The notes: a model not told the origin generated them from the letters alone. A DNA stretch of 25,193 bases from Acidobacteriaceae bacterium (GCA_003166055.1 PMWR01000516.1:1-25193); one strand, 5' to 3'. Positions 7,668 through 15,408 are shown, counted from the first letter of the stretch. Program-made: numbers and translations.

Positions 7668-8965
7668 GGGGCGATTCCTTTGGCGCGCAGACGCTCCTGG
7701 ATGAGGGCAACGGCTGTGGCGACACCGTTTTCTTCGCGGACTTTCGCGCCGAACTGGCGGGCGCGGTCGCGCATTGCGGGGTCGTCGAGGACGCGGCGAA
7801 TTGCCTGCGCGAGGGTTTGGGAGTTGAGGCGCTTGTGCGGGATTGGCGCGGGGGCAAGACCGGCCGATTCGACGCGGCGGGCCCAGAATGGCTGGTCCCA
7901 CATGAAGGGGACGAGAACCATCGGGACGCCAGCGCGGACGCTTTGCGCGGTAGTGCCGCAGCCGCCGTGGTGCACCGTCATCGAGACGTGCTGGAAGAGC
8001 CATTCGTGGGGCAGCGAGGCGGCGCGGAAGACGGTGGAGGGGAAAGTTACCGCGTCGGCATCCACGCCTGCGGAGACGATGCCGCGCTCGCCTGCCTGAG
8101 CCAGGGCGTCGAAGATCATTTGCAGGCGCTCTTTGGGAGCCTTGCCGTTGGCTTTGGATGACATGCTGCCGAAGCCGATGTAGACCGGCGGCGGGCCTGC
8201 GGCGAGGAAGTCGGCCAAATCCTGCGGAGGATGCCATTCCGCGTCGGTCTCGGGGAACCAGTAACCGGTTATGTGCGCCCATTCCGGCCAGTCGGATGGG
8301 GGCGGGACGAGCTCCGGGCTAAAGCTGTAGAGGATGGGAATTTCGGAAGTGAGGGAGAGCTGCCGCATGTAGCCCTTGGCGGGCAGCGGCTTGAGATCGA
8401 GCGAATCTTTGCGCCAGAGGTTGATCTGCTTGCTTGTCGGCGGCATGAAGAAGAGGCGCTCGGTCAACGAGTGAGTGAGGATGTTGTAGGCCGCGCCGAG
8501 GTTTGGCCGGGGAGCGAAGTTGATGCTCGGCATGGTGCGAGTCCGGGTAAAGGGCGCAATAGCGACGGCAAAGGCAGGGACGCCAAGTTTTTCGGCGATA
8601 TGGTAGCCGCCGAAGGCGTTGAAGGAGAAGATGAGAACGTCCGCGTCGCGGCAAGCGGTCCAACTGCCGGCCAGGTTCTTCGCGATGTGCTCTTTCATCT
8701 CGCGGTTGAAGGCGCCGTAGGCGGAGATGCGCTTGAAGACGCCGGCCTCGCTGTCGGCGACGGTCTGGGCAGCTTCGCTCTCAAAGATTTCGATGGGGCT
8801 GCCGGGGACGGGCGCCAGGGTGAGACCAAAGCCGGCGACGAGCGATGCGTAGTAAGGGTCGGCGGCGATTTCGACGTCGTAGCCGGCGCGCTTGAGGCCG
8901 GCTCCGAGCGCGACGTAGGGTTGCACGTCGCCCAGCGAGCCGTAGACGAGGATCGTGATTTTCAT
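7664..8965 (-). CDS. GT1-family (MGT/UGT-type) glycosyltransferase
   Basis: GT-B fold glycosyltransferase of 433 residues, which would transfer a sugar from a nucleotide donor to a lipophilic acceptor. The N-terminus MKITILVYGSLGDVQPYVAL is the typical acceptor-domain start. The donor site shows IGFGSMSSK at 263-271 and the signature VHHGGCGTTAQSVRAGVP at 331-348, followed by PFMWDQPFWARRV (Asp357-Gln358 contacting the sugar). The closest style is the macrolide/sterol/phenolic glycolipid group (CAZy GT1). It lies 16 bp after the ECH gene and overlaps the PfaD gene by GTGA, so it belongs to the beta-branching operon. No sugar-biosynthesis genes are visible, so the donor is probably a common NDP-sugar or is made elsewhere. 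The role may be final glycosylation, or self-protection glycosylation as with OleD-type enzymes. Family call firm, acceptor inferred. Confidence 0.9.
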   Translation of the reverse strand: MKITILVYGSLGDVQPYVALGAGLKRAGYDVEIAADPYYASLVAGFGLTLAPVPGSPIEIFESEAAQTVADSEAGVFKRISAYGAFNREMKEHIAKNLAGSWTACRDADVLIFSFNAFGGYHIAEKLGVPAFAVAIAPFTRTRTMPSINFAPRPNLGAAYNILTHSLTERLFFMPPTSKQINLWRKDSLDLKPLPAKGYMRQLSLTSEIPILYSFSPELVPPPSDWPEWAHITGYWFPETDAEWHPPQDLADFLAAGPPPVYIGFGSMSSKANGKAPKERLQMIFDALAQAGERGIVSAGVDADAVTFPSTVFRAASLPHEWLFQHVSMTVHHGGCGTTAQSVRAGVPMVLVPFMWDQPFWARRVESAGLAPAPIPHKRLNSQTLAQAIRRVLDDPAMRDRARQFGAKVREENGVATAVALIQERLRAKGIAP

Positions 8966-8981
8966 TGGATTTGCCCCGCGG

Positions 8982-9770
8982 TCATCCTATTTTCTCCCAA
9001 GGAAATCTCTTGTGCTCGACGAAGTTGCGGATGTTTTCCTGAATGCGCGGGTCGCGGACGAGGGTTTCAATCTCGTTGACTGCCGTCTCGTACGTTGCAT
9101 CTGAGAGATACCACATTTTCTGAAAGTAGGCCTTCATGCGTCTCACGGTTTCCTGATCGAGCCGTGTGAGGCGCAGGGAGCGACGGCGGACGGCATCGTC
9201 GAGCGAGTCCGCCAGCTCATCGACAAGCCCGGCTTCGAGAGATTGCCGGGCGGTCATGGTTTCAGTGGTGAGGGTCATGCGATAGGAGTTCTGGAAGCCA
9301 ATGCGGCGGATCAGCAGCGGCAGGACGCAGGCGGGGAGCAAGCCCCAGAGCGCTTCCGGGAGGCTGAAGCGGCTGGCGGGAGTGGCGAGGACGAGATCGC
9401 TTGCCGCAACGATGCCGATACCTCCAGCCATCACCTGGCCATCGACGGCGGAGATGACGACCAGGCCGGTTGTGGCGATGCGGCGCAGGAGGTCCATGTA
9501 GTGAATGTCGCCGGTGCTCCTTTGATCGTGGGTGCTTCGGCTGGTCATCTCTCTGAAGTCCATGCCGGTGCAGAAATAGCCGCCGCTGCCTTCGAGAAGG
9601 ACGATGCGGCATGCGGGATCGCGCTCGGCCTCGTCGAAGGCGCGGGAAAGTTCATTGAGCGTCTGCTGGGTGAGCGTGTTGTTTTCGGCTGGCCGGGCGA
9701 AGGTTACGGAGAGGAGCTTCGCTCGCCGCTCGATTTTCAGAGCCGGTTCAGGAGACACGATTAACTCCAT
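8982..9770 (-). CDS. Enoyl-CoA hydratase-like dehydratase (ECH1, PksH-like) of the beta-branching cassette
   Basis: Crotonase-fold protein of 262 residues. In HMGS cassettes, ECH1 dehydrates the HMG-like intermediate on the ACP before ECH2 decarboxylates it. It matches the PksH/CurE type: FCTGMDF near 66-72 and GGIGIVAASDLVLA at 116-129 frame the oxyanion hole. FSLPEALWGLLPACVLPLLI is followed by RRIGFQ and then MTLTTETMTARQSLEAGLVD. In Bacillus PksH the equivalent FSLSELLFGLFPACVLPFLI and RRIGFQ are nearly identical. It is not similar to PksI-type ECH2. The ATG at 9770 overlaps the HMGS stop by 10 bp. An ECH1 without an adjacent ECH2 is notable and is discussed in the findings. The crotonase call is certain; the ECH1 subtype is well supported by eye. 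Confidence 0.88.
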   Translation of the reverse strand: MELIVSPEPALKIERRAKLLSVTFARPAENNTLTQQTLNELSRAFDEAERDPACRIVLLEGSGGYFCTGMDFREMTSRSTHDQRSTGDIHYMDLLRRIATTGLVVISAVDGQVMAGGIGIVAASDLVLATPASRFSLPEALWGLLPACVLPLLIRRIGFQNSYRMTLTTETMTARQSLEAGLVDELADSLDDAVRRRSLRLTRLDQETVRRMKAYFQKMWYLSDATYETAVNEIETLVRDPRIQENIRNFVEHKRFPWEKIG

Positions 9771-10993
9771 TCATAGGTTCGGTGGAAGCCCTTCACTTCT
9801 TTCAGGACCAGCAGGCCGCGTCCGGCGAATTGCAGGTCGTAGAGATCGCGGTAGGGGGTGTGGTCGATCTTTTTGTTCTGGACGCCGAATATCCACTCCA
9901 TATTGAGATCGAGAATGCGGTCGTAGCGGTCGATGTCAAGATACTGGCGCGTGGCGAGGCGTTCGGCGATGCGCATGCCGGCGAGACGGCGGCGGGACTC
10001 GGGCGTAATAACGCCGCTGTAGAACTCCGAGGAGCAGCCGGAGCCGTAGGAGAACATGCCGACGCGGCTGGGGCGGCTGAGCGGGGCGTGGTCGATGAGT
10101 CCGCATAGCGCCAGATAGAGGGTGGCGGAGTAGACATTTCCGACTTCGACGCAGTAGCTGAGGGAAGGAGCGACGCGGCGCTGAAAGTCGGCGTCGATTT
10201 CAGCGGCGGGAGCTTTCAAGAACTTGCGCATGGCGTTGCGGTGTGCGCCCTTGACCATGCCGGCGAAGGGCGTGTGGAAGCCGAGGAAGTCGAATGTCGA
10301 TGCGTAGTCGGCGCCCTCGACGCGTTCGCAGTAGGCGCGGAAGGTGGCTTCGACGCATTCCAGGTAGGCGAGGACGGAGAGGTCGGGGTCGCCGGTTTCA
10401 AGCTCGGGCAGCGGGCGGCATGTGTCCATGACTTCATAGCCGTAGCAGCCGGATGCGCCGTGGTCGAGCTTGAATATGTGAGGAGTGTCGCTGACCAGCA
10501 TGGCGACGGCGGCAACTCCCTGGGAGGGTTCGCCATAGGTGCCTTTGGCGGCGGCGCGCGCGATGTCGGTGGCGACGACGAGGGCCCTGGCCCCCGGAGA
10601 TGCGCCGGAGGCGATGAAGTTTGCGGCCATCTGAAGGGCCGCGGTGCCTCCGTAGCAGGCTTGCTTGACCTCGAAGAGGCGCACATTGCGGCTGAGCTTG
10701 AGATAGTCGTGAATGTAGGTGCTGAGCGACTTGCCGAAATCGAGACCGGATTCGGTGGCGGCGATTACGAGCTCGATGCGATTGCGGTCGTCTTCGCTGA
10801 GGGCGTCGACAATGGGCTTTGCGGCGTTGACGGCAAAGGTGACGGGATCTTCGCACGGCAGGTTGACCGACTTCTTTTGCATCATCAGGTTTTCGAAGCG
10901 CGCCAAATCGAGGCCGCGCTTCTCGAAAAGCTCGCGGACTTCAATGAATGCCTGGCCGCCGTAGGCGTTGATTGCTTCGATTCCAACTTCCAT
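9761..10993 (-). CDS. HMG-CoA synthase-like enzyme of the beta-branching cassette (PksG-like)
   Basis: Condenses an acetyl unit carried on a donor ACP with the beta-keto group of the growing chain, the first committed step of beta-alkylation. 410 residues from the ATG at 10993; a GTG at 10999 would add two. Conserved residues are Glu81 in AATESGLDFGKS, nucleophile Cys113 in VKQACYGGTAALQMAANFI, and His240 in FLGFHTPFAGMVKGAH. MFSYGSGCSSEFYSG is the usual C-terminal motif. The N-terminus MEVGIEAINAYGGQAF matches PksG/BaeG homologues, which supports the ATG start. GAGG lies 10 bases upstream of that ATG and 4 upstream of the GTG. It follows the KS gene after about 12 bp and overlaps the ECH gene, in the classical cassette order. 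All catalytic residues are present, so it should be active. Confidence 0.95.
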   Translation of the reverse strand: MEVGIEAINAYGGQAFIEVRELFEKRGLDLARFENLMMQKKSVNLPCEDPVTFAVNAAKPIVDALSEDDRNRIELVIAATESGLDFGKSLSTYIHDYLKLSRNVRLFEVKQACYGGTAALQMAANFIASGASPGARALVVATDIARAAAKGTYGEPSQGVAAVAMLVSDTPHIFKLDHGASGCYGYEVMDTCRPLPELETGDPDLSVLAYLECVEATFRAYCERVEGADYASTFDFLGFHTPFAGMVKGAHRNAMRKFLKAPAAEIDADFQRRVAPSLSYCVEVGNVYSATLYLALCGLIDHAPLSRPSRVGMFSYGSGCSSEFYSGVITPESRRRLAGMRIAERLATRQYLDIDRYDRILDLNMEWIFGVQNKKIDHTPYRDLYDLQFAGRGLLVLKEVKGFHRTYEWS

Positions 10994-11005
10994 GGTCACA
11001 AGGCC

Positions 11006-12247
11006 TCAGATTTGCTCATTGACGTGCTCGATGACGATGGAGGTGTTAATGCCTCCGAAGCCAAAACTATTACTCAGCGCGATGCGGGGATGAGCCTCGA
11101 CGGGCGATGGTCCGGTAAAGCGGCCGCCGGCGGCGAGCGGGTTTTCGAGGCCCGCGGTGGGATGAAGAAAGCCCTCGTTCATTTGAATCAATGTTGCGGC
11201 GGCTTCAACTGCGCCGGCTGCTGTGAGGCAATGTCCGGTGAGGGCTTTTGTGGAGTTGAGCCAGACGCCGGGGAAGTGATTGCCGAAGACGTCGGTGAGC
11301 GCGTCGAACTCCACCTGGTCGCCGAGGAGGGAGGCCGTGCCGTGGGTGTTGACGTAATCGACATCGGCGGGGAGCACGCCCGCGTCCGCCATCGCCGCGC
11401 GCATGGCTCGGGCCTCGCCTTCGCGGGAGGGTTCGGCGGAGCGGTTGGCTTCAAGGCACTGCGCGCCGCCGCGAAGGACGCCGAGCGGCCTGGAACCACG
11501 GTGGCGCGCGCCGGCCGCGGTTTCCAGGATGAGACAGGCCGCGCCCTGGCCGTAGACGAAGCCGCGCCGGTCGCGGTCGAAGGGGCGGCAGATTCCGTCG
11601 GGGGACATTGCGCCCGCCGCGGTGAAGCTATGAATTTCGAGCGGCGAGAGATCGGTCATGGCGCCGACAACGGCGCAGACGCGCGCATTGCGGCCGGTGA
11701 TCTGGCGAAGTCCCTGAATGAGGCCGGAATTGCCGCTGGCCGATGCGCCGCCCACTGTGAATCCCTCTCCGCGGATTCCGAGCGCTTCGCTCAGGAACCC
11801 CACTTGATCGGTGTCCATGAAGTGTAACGCATGGCTGGCGGGGACATAGTCGAGCCGGGAGATCAATTTTTCGGCAAGATCGTAGGATGTGCGCAGGTTG
11901 AGGTTATGCCCGGCGACGATCAGGGATGCCTGCTCGGAGGCGTAGGGAGAATCGTGAAAGAGGCCGGCATTTCGCCAGGCTTCCAGAGCGGCCGCGAGCG
12001 AGAGCTGAAGGCTCAGCGGTGCGCGGCGGGCTGCCTGGCGCACGGATGGCGAGATGCTGCCAGTGAGATGGAGCGAGTTAGAGAACGCGATGAGGTCGAA
12101 ATCGCGGATCAGCATCGAGCCTTCGCTGAGGGGCGCGGAATTGCCTTGCCGCAGGGCACGGGTGAAAGCGTCCACACCGACGCCGAGCGCGGTTACGACG
12201 CCCATTCCGGTGACGACTACCTCATCCTCGCGCAGGGCTCTGGGCAT
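11006..12247 (-). CDS. Decarboxylative ketosynthase of the HMGS cassette (PksF-like, Cys to Ser)
   Basis: Thiolase-fold ketosynthase of 413 residues that should decarboxylate malonyl on the cassette ACP to give the acetyl nucleophile used by HMGS. The active-site cysteine is replaced by Ser169 in FTVGGASASGN, as in other cassette KSs. Both histidines remain, His302 in NTHGTASLLGD and His339 in NSTKALTGHCLTAAG. Loss of Cys with retention of both His is the pattern of decarboxylation without condensation. The C-terminal SNSFGFGGINTS is the standard KS end. The ATG at 12247 has GGAG seven bases upstream and follows the ACP stop after 12 bp. Gene order ACP-KS-HMGS-ECH1 matches beta-branching cassettes of trans-AT clusters. 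The role is strongly supported. Confidence 0.94.
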   Translation of the reverse strand: MPRALREDEVVVTGMGVVTALGVGVDAFTRALRQGNSAPLSEGSMLIRDFDLIAFSNSLHLTGSISPSVRQAARRAPLSLQLSLAAALEAWRNAGLFHDSPYASEQASLIVAGHNLNLRTSYDLAEKLISRLDYVPASHALHFMDTDQVGFLSEALGIRGEGFTVGGASASGNSGLIQGLRQITGRNARVCAVVGAMTDLSPLEIHSFTAAGAMSPDGICRPFDRDRRGFVYGQGAACLILETAAGARHRGSRPLGVLRGGAQCLEANRSAEPSREGEARAMRAAMADAGVLPADVDYVNTHGTASLLGDQVEFDALTDVFGNHFPGVWLNSTKALTGHCLTAAGAVEAAATLIQMNEGFLHPTAGLENPLAAGGRFTGPSPVEAHPRIALSNSFGFGGINTSIVIEHVNEQI

Positions 12248-12259
12248 TGGCAGTCTCCG

Positions 12260-12508
12260 TTACCGCGCGCTTATTTTGGCAAAGAGGAAATCGACCAGGC
12301 CGCCGATGTTGGTAATGCCGGAGAAGTCGGAGACTTTGAGGGACAGCTTGAACTGCCGCATGGTTTCGATGAGAATGTCGGCGCGGTCGATGGAGTTTGC
12401 GCCGAGGTCTCTCATGCTCTTTGACTCCTCGATCAGCGCGGGGTCCAGATCGGGGAGAACCTCAAGGATATTGCCGCGGACGACGTCGAAAATCTCGGCG
12501 CGGGTCAT
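12260..12508 (-). CDS. Stand-alone acyl carrier protein (AcpK-like donor ACP of the HMGS cassette)
   Basis: 82-residue acyl carrier protein. Phosphopantetheine attaches at Ser39 in RDLGANSIDRADI, the usual ACP context with the Asn found in donor ACPs of HMGS cassettes. It should carry the malonyl, then acetyl, group made by the adjacent decarboxylative KS. The start is the ATG at 12508, which overlaps the stop of the upstream membrane protein as ATGA. The frame can be extended upstream to 12643, but that part lies inside the membrane protein gene and has no ACP character. The acidic helix preceding the serine and the hydrophobic ends are normal for the fold. The PPTase at 3108-3866 is the likely activating enzyme. 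Confidence 0.93.
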   Translation of the reverse strand: MTRAEIFDVVRGNILEVLPDLDPALIEESKSMRDLGANSIDRADILIETMRQFKLSLKVSDFSGITNIGGLVDFLFAKISAR

Positions 12509-13050
12509 TCTGCGTGTTCCCCGGTTGCGGAGACTGGCCGGGGCAGGAATCGGGCCAGGAATAGTCCCGCGAGAAGCCATCCGGCGAGCAGATCGAAGAT
12601 TGCCATTAAGGTATAGCCGGCGCTGTAGCCGCTCCACGTCCAATTTGTAATGTGAGCGGTGAGAGAGGCGAAAACTCCCAGGCCGAGAAAGAAAAGGACG
12701 CGGCGGGCGTAACTCAGTCCTTCCTTCTTTGGCATGAGAAGCGCGGCCACAATGGAGGCCAGCCAGGAAGTGGCGAAGCTGATGGCCATGACGCCGCCGG
12801 CCGGCATGCCGAAACCCCGCGGGCGATAGACGATCATGGCGAAGGGCGAGGTTGCCGTATAGTTTTTGTGCTCGATGGGAACGGAGTAGACGCCGCCGTC
12901 CACGGCCTGTTCACTGAGGGTCTTGAGGACCGCGGCCTCGTCGTGAACGCCGTGCAGCACCGCGCTGTGCCAGGGGATGACAGCGAGGGTCAGGCCGCCC
13001 CACAGAAAGAGAATCAGGGCACTCGTAAAGGTAGTGAGAAGGAAGCGCAT
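12505..13050 (-). CDS. Unrecognised four-helix membrane protein, first gene of the beta-branching operon
   Basis: 181 residues and not recognised. Four hydrophobic stretches are visible, roughly at 6-26, 83-105, 113-134 and 143-168. A soluble loop of about 55 residues lies between the first two and contains HGVHDEAAVLKTL and YSVPIEHKNYTATSPF. The N-terminal segment could be a signal anchor. It starts at an ATG at 13050 with only a weak purine stretch (GAAGAC) upstream, and ends overlapping the ACP start by ATGA. Coupled translation at the head of the ACP-KS-HMGS-ECH-GT-PfaD set suggests a cluster function such as membrane anchoring, export or self-protection, but nothing in the sequence proves this. 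Codon use and GC look like its neighbours. It is a real gene by position, length and spacing. Confidence 0.72.
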   Translation of the reverse strand: MRFLLTTFTSALILFLWGGLTLAVIPWHSAVLHGVHDEAAVLKTLSEQAVDGGVYSVPIEHKNYTATSPFAMIVYRPRGFGMPAGGVMAISFATSWLASIVAALLMPKKEGLSYARRVLFFLGLGVFASLTAHITNWTWSGYSAGYTLMAIFDLLAGWLLAGLFLARFLPRPVSATGEHAE

Positions 13051-13112
13051 TTTGTCTTCGGTTTTGTGTTGAATGCTGTAGCATCATCATCATACTCTGG
13101 GCGGGAGAGAAT
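13051..13112. promoter_or_regulatory. 62-bp divergent intergenic region, likely back-to-back promoters
   Basis: This gap separates the minus-strand beta-branching operon from the plus-strand methyltransferase/P450 operon, so it should hold or overlap both promoters. On the plus strand, TTGAAT at 13069-13074 and TACTCT at 13093-13098 are 18 bp apart, a weak sigma70-like pair but close to the ATG at 13113. On the minus strand, TATGAT at 13094-13089 could be a -10 element, with no good -35. A run of four CAT triplets lies at 13082-13093. GGGAGAGA just before 13113 is a good ribosome binding site for the methyltransferase. Assignments are tentative. Confidence 0.3.
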
Positions 13113-14111
13113 ATGGCGGTCAAAACCACGACGCGGAAAGCTCCACGATCGACTCCGCCCGCGGACTATGTGAAGCATGGGCTCGGCCCGCTGCCGGACG
13201 GTAGCGACGGCAAGGCACTGTACCTCGATCTTGTGAAGCGGGCGGTCGTCAACATCCTCTATGAAGATGTTCCGTCATGGATTTTTGATCGAACCAACAA
13301 GACCATCGTTGCCGGGACTCGTTTTCGTCTCGATAAGCGGGTGACGGGCGAGGACGGACCGACGGCCGCGCATACGATGATCGGGCTCAAGCGGCTGGAC
13401 AATATACAGCAATGCCTCGAAGAGGTTCTGAGCAACGGCGTGCCGGGAGACGTGATCGAGACCGGCGTACTGGCAGGCGGCGCTACGATTTTCATGCGGG
13501 CGATTCTGAAGGCGAATGGCGACACAACGCGCCGAGTCTTTGTTTGCGACAGCTTTGTCGCGCAGCCCACGGTTGCAGCGCCGAAGATTGTGTCCTATGC
13601 GCTCAAGGCGGCGGCTTCGATTGACGACCGCGACTGGCAGCGCGGTTTCTTCCGCGTGCTGCAATCCATCAATCCGGTGAAGGCGCTGCCCGATGCGAGC
13701 GATCCCAGCGATGAGCTGGTGCATTATACGATGCAGATTCTCAAGAACGGCGACAGGATGGCGATTCCGACGCGCGACACGAGCCTGAGCGGCGTGCGGT
13801 CGAATTTCGCGCGCTATGGATTGCTGGATGAGCAGGTGGTCTTCGCGAAGGGATATTTTTCGGAGACGCTGCCGGAACTCGATGCCGAGGCGTTCTCGCT
13901 GATCCGGCTGGATGGGGATCTTTACGAGAGCACGATGGATTGTCTGGAGAATCTCTATCCGAAGTTGTCGAGCGGCGGGTTCTGCATCGTCGACGACTAC
14001 CATGAGCTGCCCGATTGCCGTCGTGCGGTCGAGGAGTATCGCAACCGGCACGGAATCGAAGAGCCGATTGAAGCGATTGACTATCACGGTGTCTATTGGA
14101 GAAAGTCGTAG
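13113..14111 (+). CDS. TylF/MycF-type O-methyltransferase
   Basis: SAM-dependent, probably Mg-dependent, O-methyltransferase of the macrocin methyltransferase (TylF) family, which methylates sugar hydroxyls on macrolides and other natural products. Motifs: GDVIETGVLAGGATIFMRAI at 112-131 (SAM site), VFVCDSFVAQPT at 142-153, LIRLDGDLYESTMDCLENLY at 263-282 and GGFCIVDDYHELPDCRRAVE at 288-307, including the metal-binding Asp residues. At 332 residues it is longer than usual (about 250-280). It has extra N-terminal sequence and a roughly 35-residue helical insertion after the SAM loop, around 155-215. A strong ribosome binding site precedes the ATG. It is first of three plus-strand genes, 12 bp ahead of the first P450. 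With a glycosyltransferase in the cluster, a sugar O-methyl group is the likely outcome; a phenol or chain hydroxyl is the alternative. Confidence 0.9.
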   Translation: MAVKTTTRKAPRSTPPADYVKHGLGPLPDGSDGKALYLDLVKRAVVNILYEDVPSWIFDRTNKTIVAGTRFRLDKRVTGEDGPTAAHTMIGLKRLDNIQQCLEEVLSNGVPGDVIETGVLAGGATIFMRAILKANGDTTRRVFVCDSFVAQPTVAAPKIVSYALKAAASIDDRDWQRGFFRVLQSINPVKALPDASDPSDELVHYTMQILKNGDRMAIPTRDTSLSGVRSNFARYGLLDEQVVFAKGYFSETLPELDAEAFSLIRLDGDLYESTMDCLENLYPKLSSGGFCIVDDYHELPDCRRAVEEYRNRHGIEEPIEAIDYHGVYWRKS

Positions 14112-14123
14112 CTATCTCGCCCA

Positions 14124-15404
14124 ATGATGAATAAAGAGGCAATCCAGAGTTTTGCGATGCGCGCGGTCATGTCGGTGGTCGCGGCCATCGAGACGGTAGA
14201 GAGCGGCATCGCGTTCAATCCGCTCGATTCGAAAAACCTCGATAACCCATACCCGCATTACCATCGCCTGCGGGAGAAAGACCCGGTGCATCGGAGCCGC
14301 GTGGGACCGTGGGTTATCTCGCGGTATGCGGACGCGCTTGAGGTCTTCGCGGACAAGCGGCTATCGAACGACTTGCGCAACAGCTCGCTGTGGCCTCGCA
14401 TGCACAGGCTGCAACTGAAAGCCGGGCGCACGCAGGAGGAGCTGGATAATCCGGAGATGCTGCACTCGGACCCGCCGCGGCATACGCGGCTGCGGTCGCT
14501 GGTGAGCCAGGCTTTCACGCCGAACTCGGTAGGGGCGCTTGCGCCGCGCATTCAGAAGATTGTGCACGACCTGCTGGACGAGGCTGAGCGCAATGAGCCG
14601 ATGGACCTTATTACAGGACTGGCGCACCCGCTTCCGGTGATCGTGATCGCTGAGATGCTTGGGATTCGCGCCGAGGATCGGGAGCAGTTCCGGCGCTGGT
14701 CGGACGACATTCTGCGCGGCTATGGATACCCGAACCTGATCGACCTGCAGGCGGCAGTGAAAGCCGAGCGCGAATATCAGGCATACTTGACGGAGATCAT
14801 CGAACAGCGGCGGGTGGAGCCGAAGGAAGATCTGCTTTCGCGGCTGGTGCAGGTCGAGGAGCTTGGCGACCGGCTCTCAATGCATGAGCTGTTTTCCATC
14901 TGCACGCTGCTGCTGGTGGGCGGCAATGAGACGACGGCCAACCTGATCGGGAACGGGATACTCGCGCTGCTCGAGAATCCGGATCAGATGGAGGTGGTGC
15001 GCGCGAATCCGCGGCTGGCTGAGCCGGCAGTGGAAGAGCTGCTGCGCTATGACAGCCCGATTGTCGTCGATGGCCGGTTTGCGACGGAGGCCTTCGAGTT
15101 CAAGGGCCGGAAGATCAAAAAGGGGCAGACGCTACTTCTGCTGGTGGGTGCGATCAATCGCGATCCGGCGCAGTTTGAGGAGCCGGATAAGCTGTTGATC
15201 GAGCGCGCGAACAACCGTCATCTGGCCTTTGGACGCGGCATCCACTATTGCATTGGCGCGCCGTTGACACGGCTCGAAACCGCGATTGCGCTGCAGATTC
15301 TGGTGGAGCGGTATCCGAAGCTGCGGCTGGCGACGGATCGGGTGAAGCGGATTCAGGGGAACTGGGGACTGAGGGGGCTGAAAGAGCTTCCGGTGAGCAT
15401 TTAA
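14124..15404 (+). CDS. Cytochrome P450 (first of a tandem pair)
   Basis: Soluble bacterial P450 of 426 residues, resembling the CYP107/CYP109 macrolide-type enzymes and PksS of the bacillaene cluster. It would hydroxylate or epoxidise the polyketide using external ferredoxin partners, none of which is in the window. Features: HSDPPRHTRLRSLVSQAFTP at 114-133 (C-helix region), I-helix VGGNETTANL at 265-274 with the normal acid-threonine pair, ExxR at 305-308 (EELLR), and heme loop LAFGRGIHYCIG with axial Cys376. It starts at the ATG at 14124 (or 14127) with no strong Shine-Dalgarno, 12 bp after the methyltransferase stop. It is clearly paralogous to the next gene, sharing near-identical segments such as KAGRTQEELD and SDPPRHTRLR, so the two probably arose by tandem duplication. 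Confidence 0.94.
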   Translation: MMNKEAIQSFAMRAVMSVVAAIETVESGIAFNPLDSKNLDNPYPHYHRLREKDPVHRSRVGPWVISRYADALEVFADKRLSNDLRNSSLWPRMHRLQLKAGRTQEELDNPEMLHSDPPRHTRLRSLVSQAFTPNSVGALAPRIQKIVHDLLDEAERNEPMDLITGLAHPLPVIVIAEMLGIRAEDREQFRRWSDDILRGYGYPNLIDLQAAVKAEREYQAYLTEIIEQRRVEPKEDLLSRLVQVEELGDRLSMHELFSICTLLLVGGNETTANLIGNGILALLENPDQMEVVRANPRLAEPAVEELLRYDSPIVVDGRFATEAFEFKGRKIKKGQTLLLLVGAINRDPAQFEEPDKLLIERANNRHLAFGRGIHYCIGAPLTRLETAIALQILVERYPKLRLATDRVKRIQGNWGLRGLKELPVSI

Positions 15405-15408
15405 CGAA

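Noticed and set aside
6705..8099. Long plus-strand open frame of 464 codons
   Set aside because: It lies antisense to the PfaD and glycosyltransferase genes, which show clear motifs. The frame is a by-product of GC-rich codon use, and its translation is low-complexity.
7668..8282. Upstream extension of the PfaD frame
   Set aside because: It overlaps the glycosyltransferase coding sequence and reads as Arg/Pro-rich noise. The GTG at 7667 with a ribosome binding site is the better start.
10241..11827. Plus-strand open frame of 528 codons
   Set aside because: Antisense to HMGS and KS, both of which have intact catalytic residues. The translation is Gly/Ala/Val-rich with no domain.
12509..12643. 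N-terminal extension of the ACP frame
   Set aside because: It lies within the membrane protein gene. The ACP fold starts at the ATG at 12508, which forms an ATGA overlap.
13082..13093. CAT triplet run as a phase-variable repeat
   Set aside because: Four copies are too few and the repeat is non-coding. A promoter-spacing effect is possible but unsupported.
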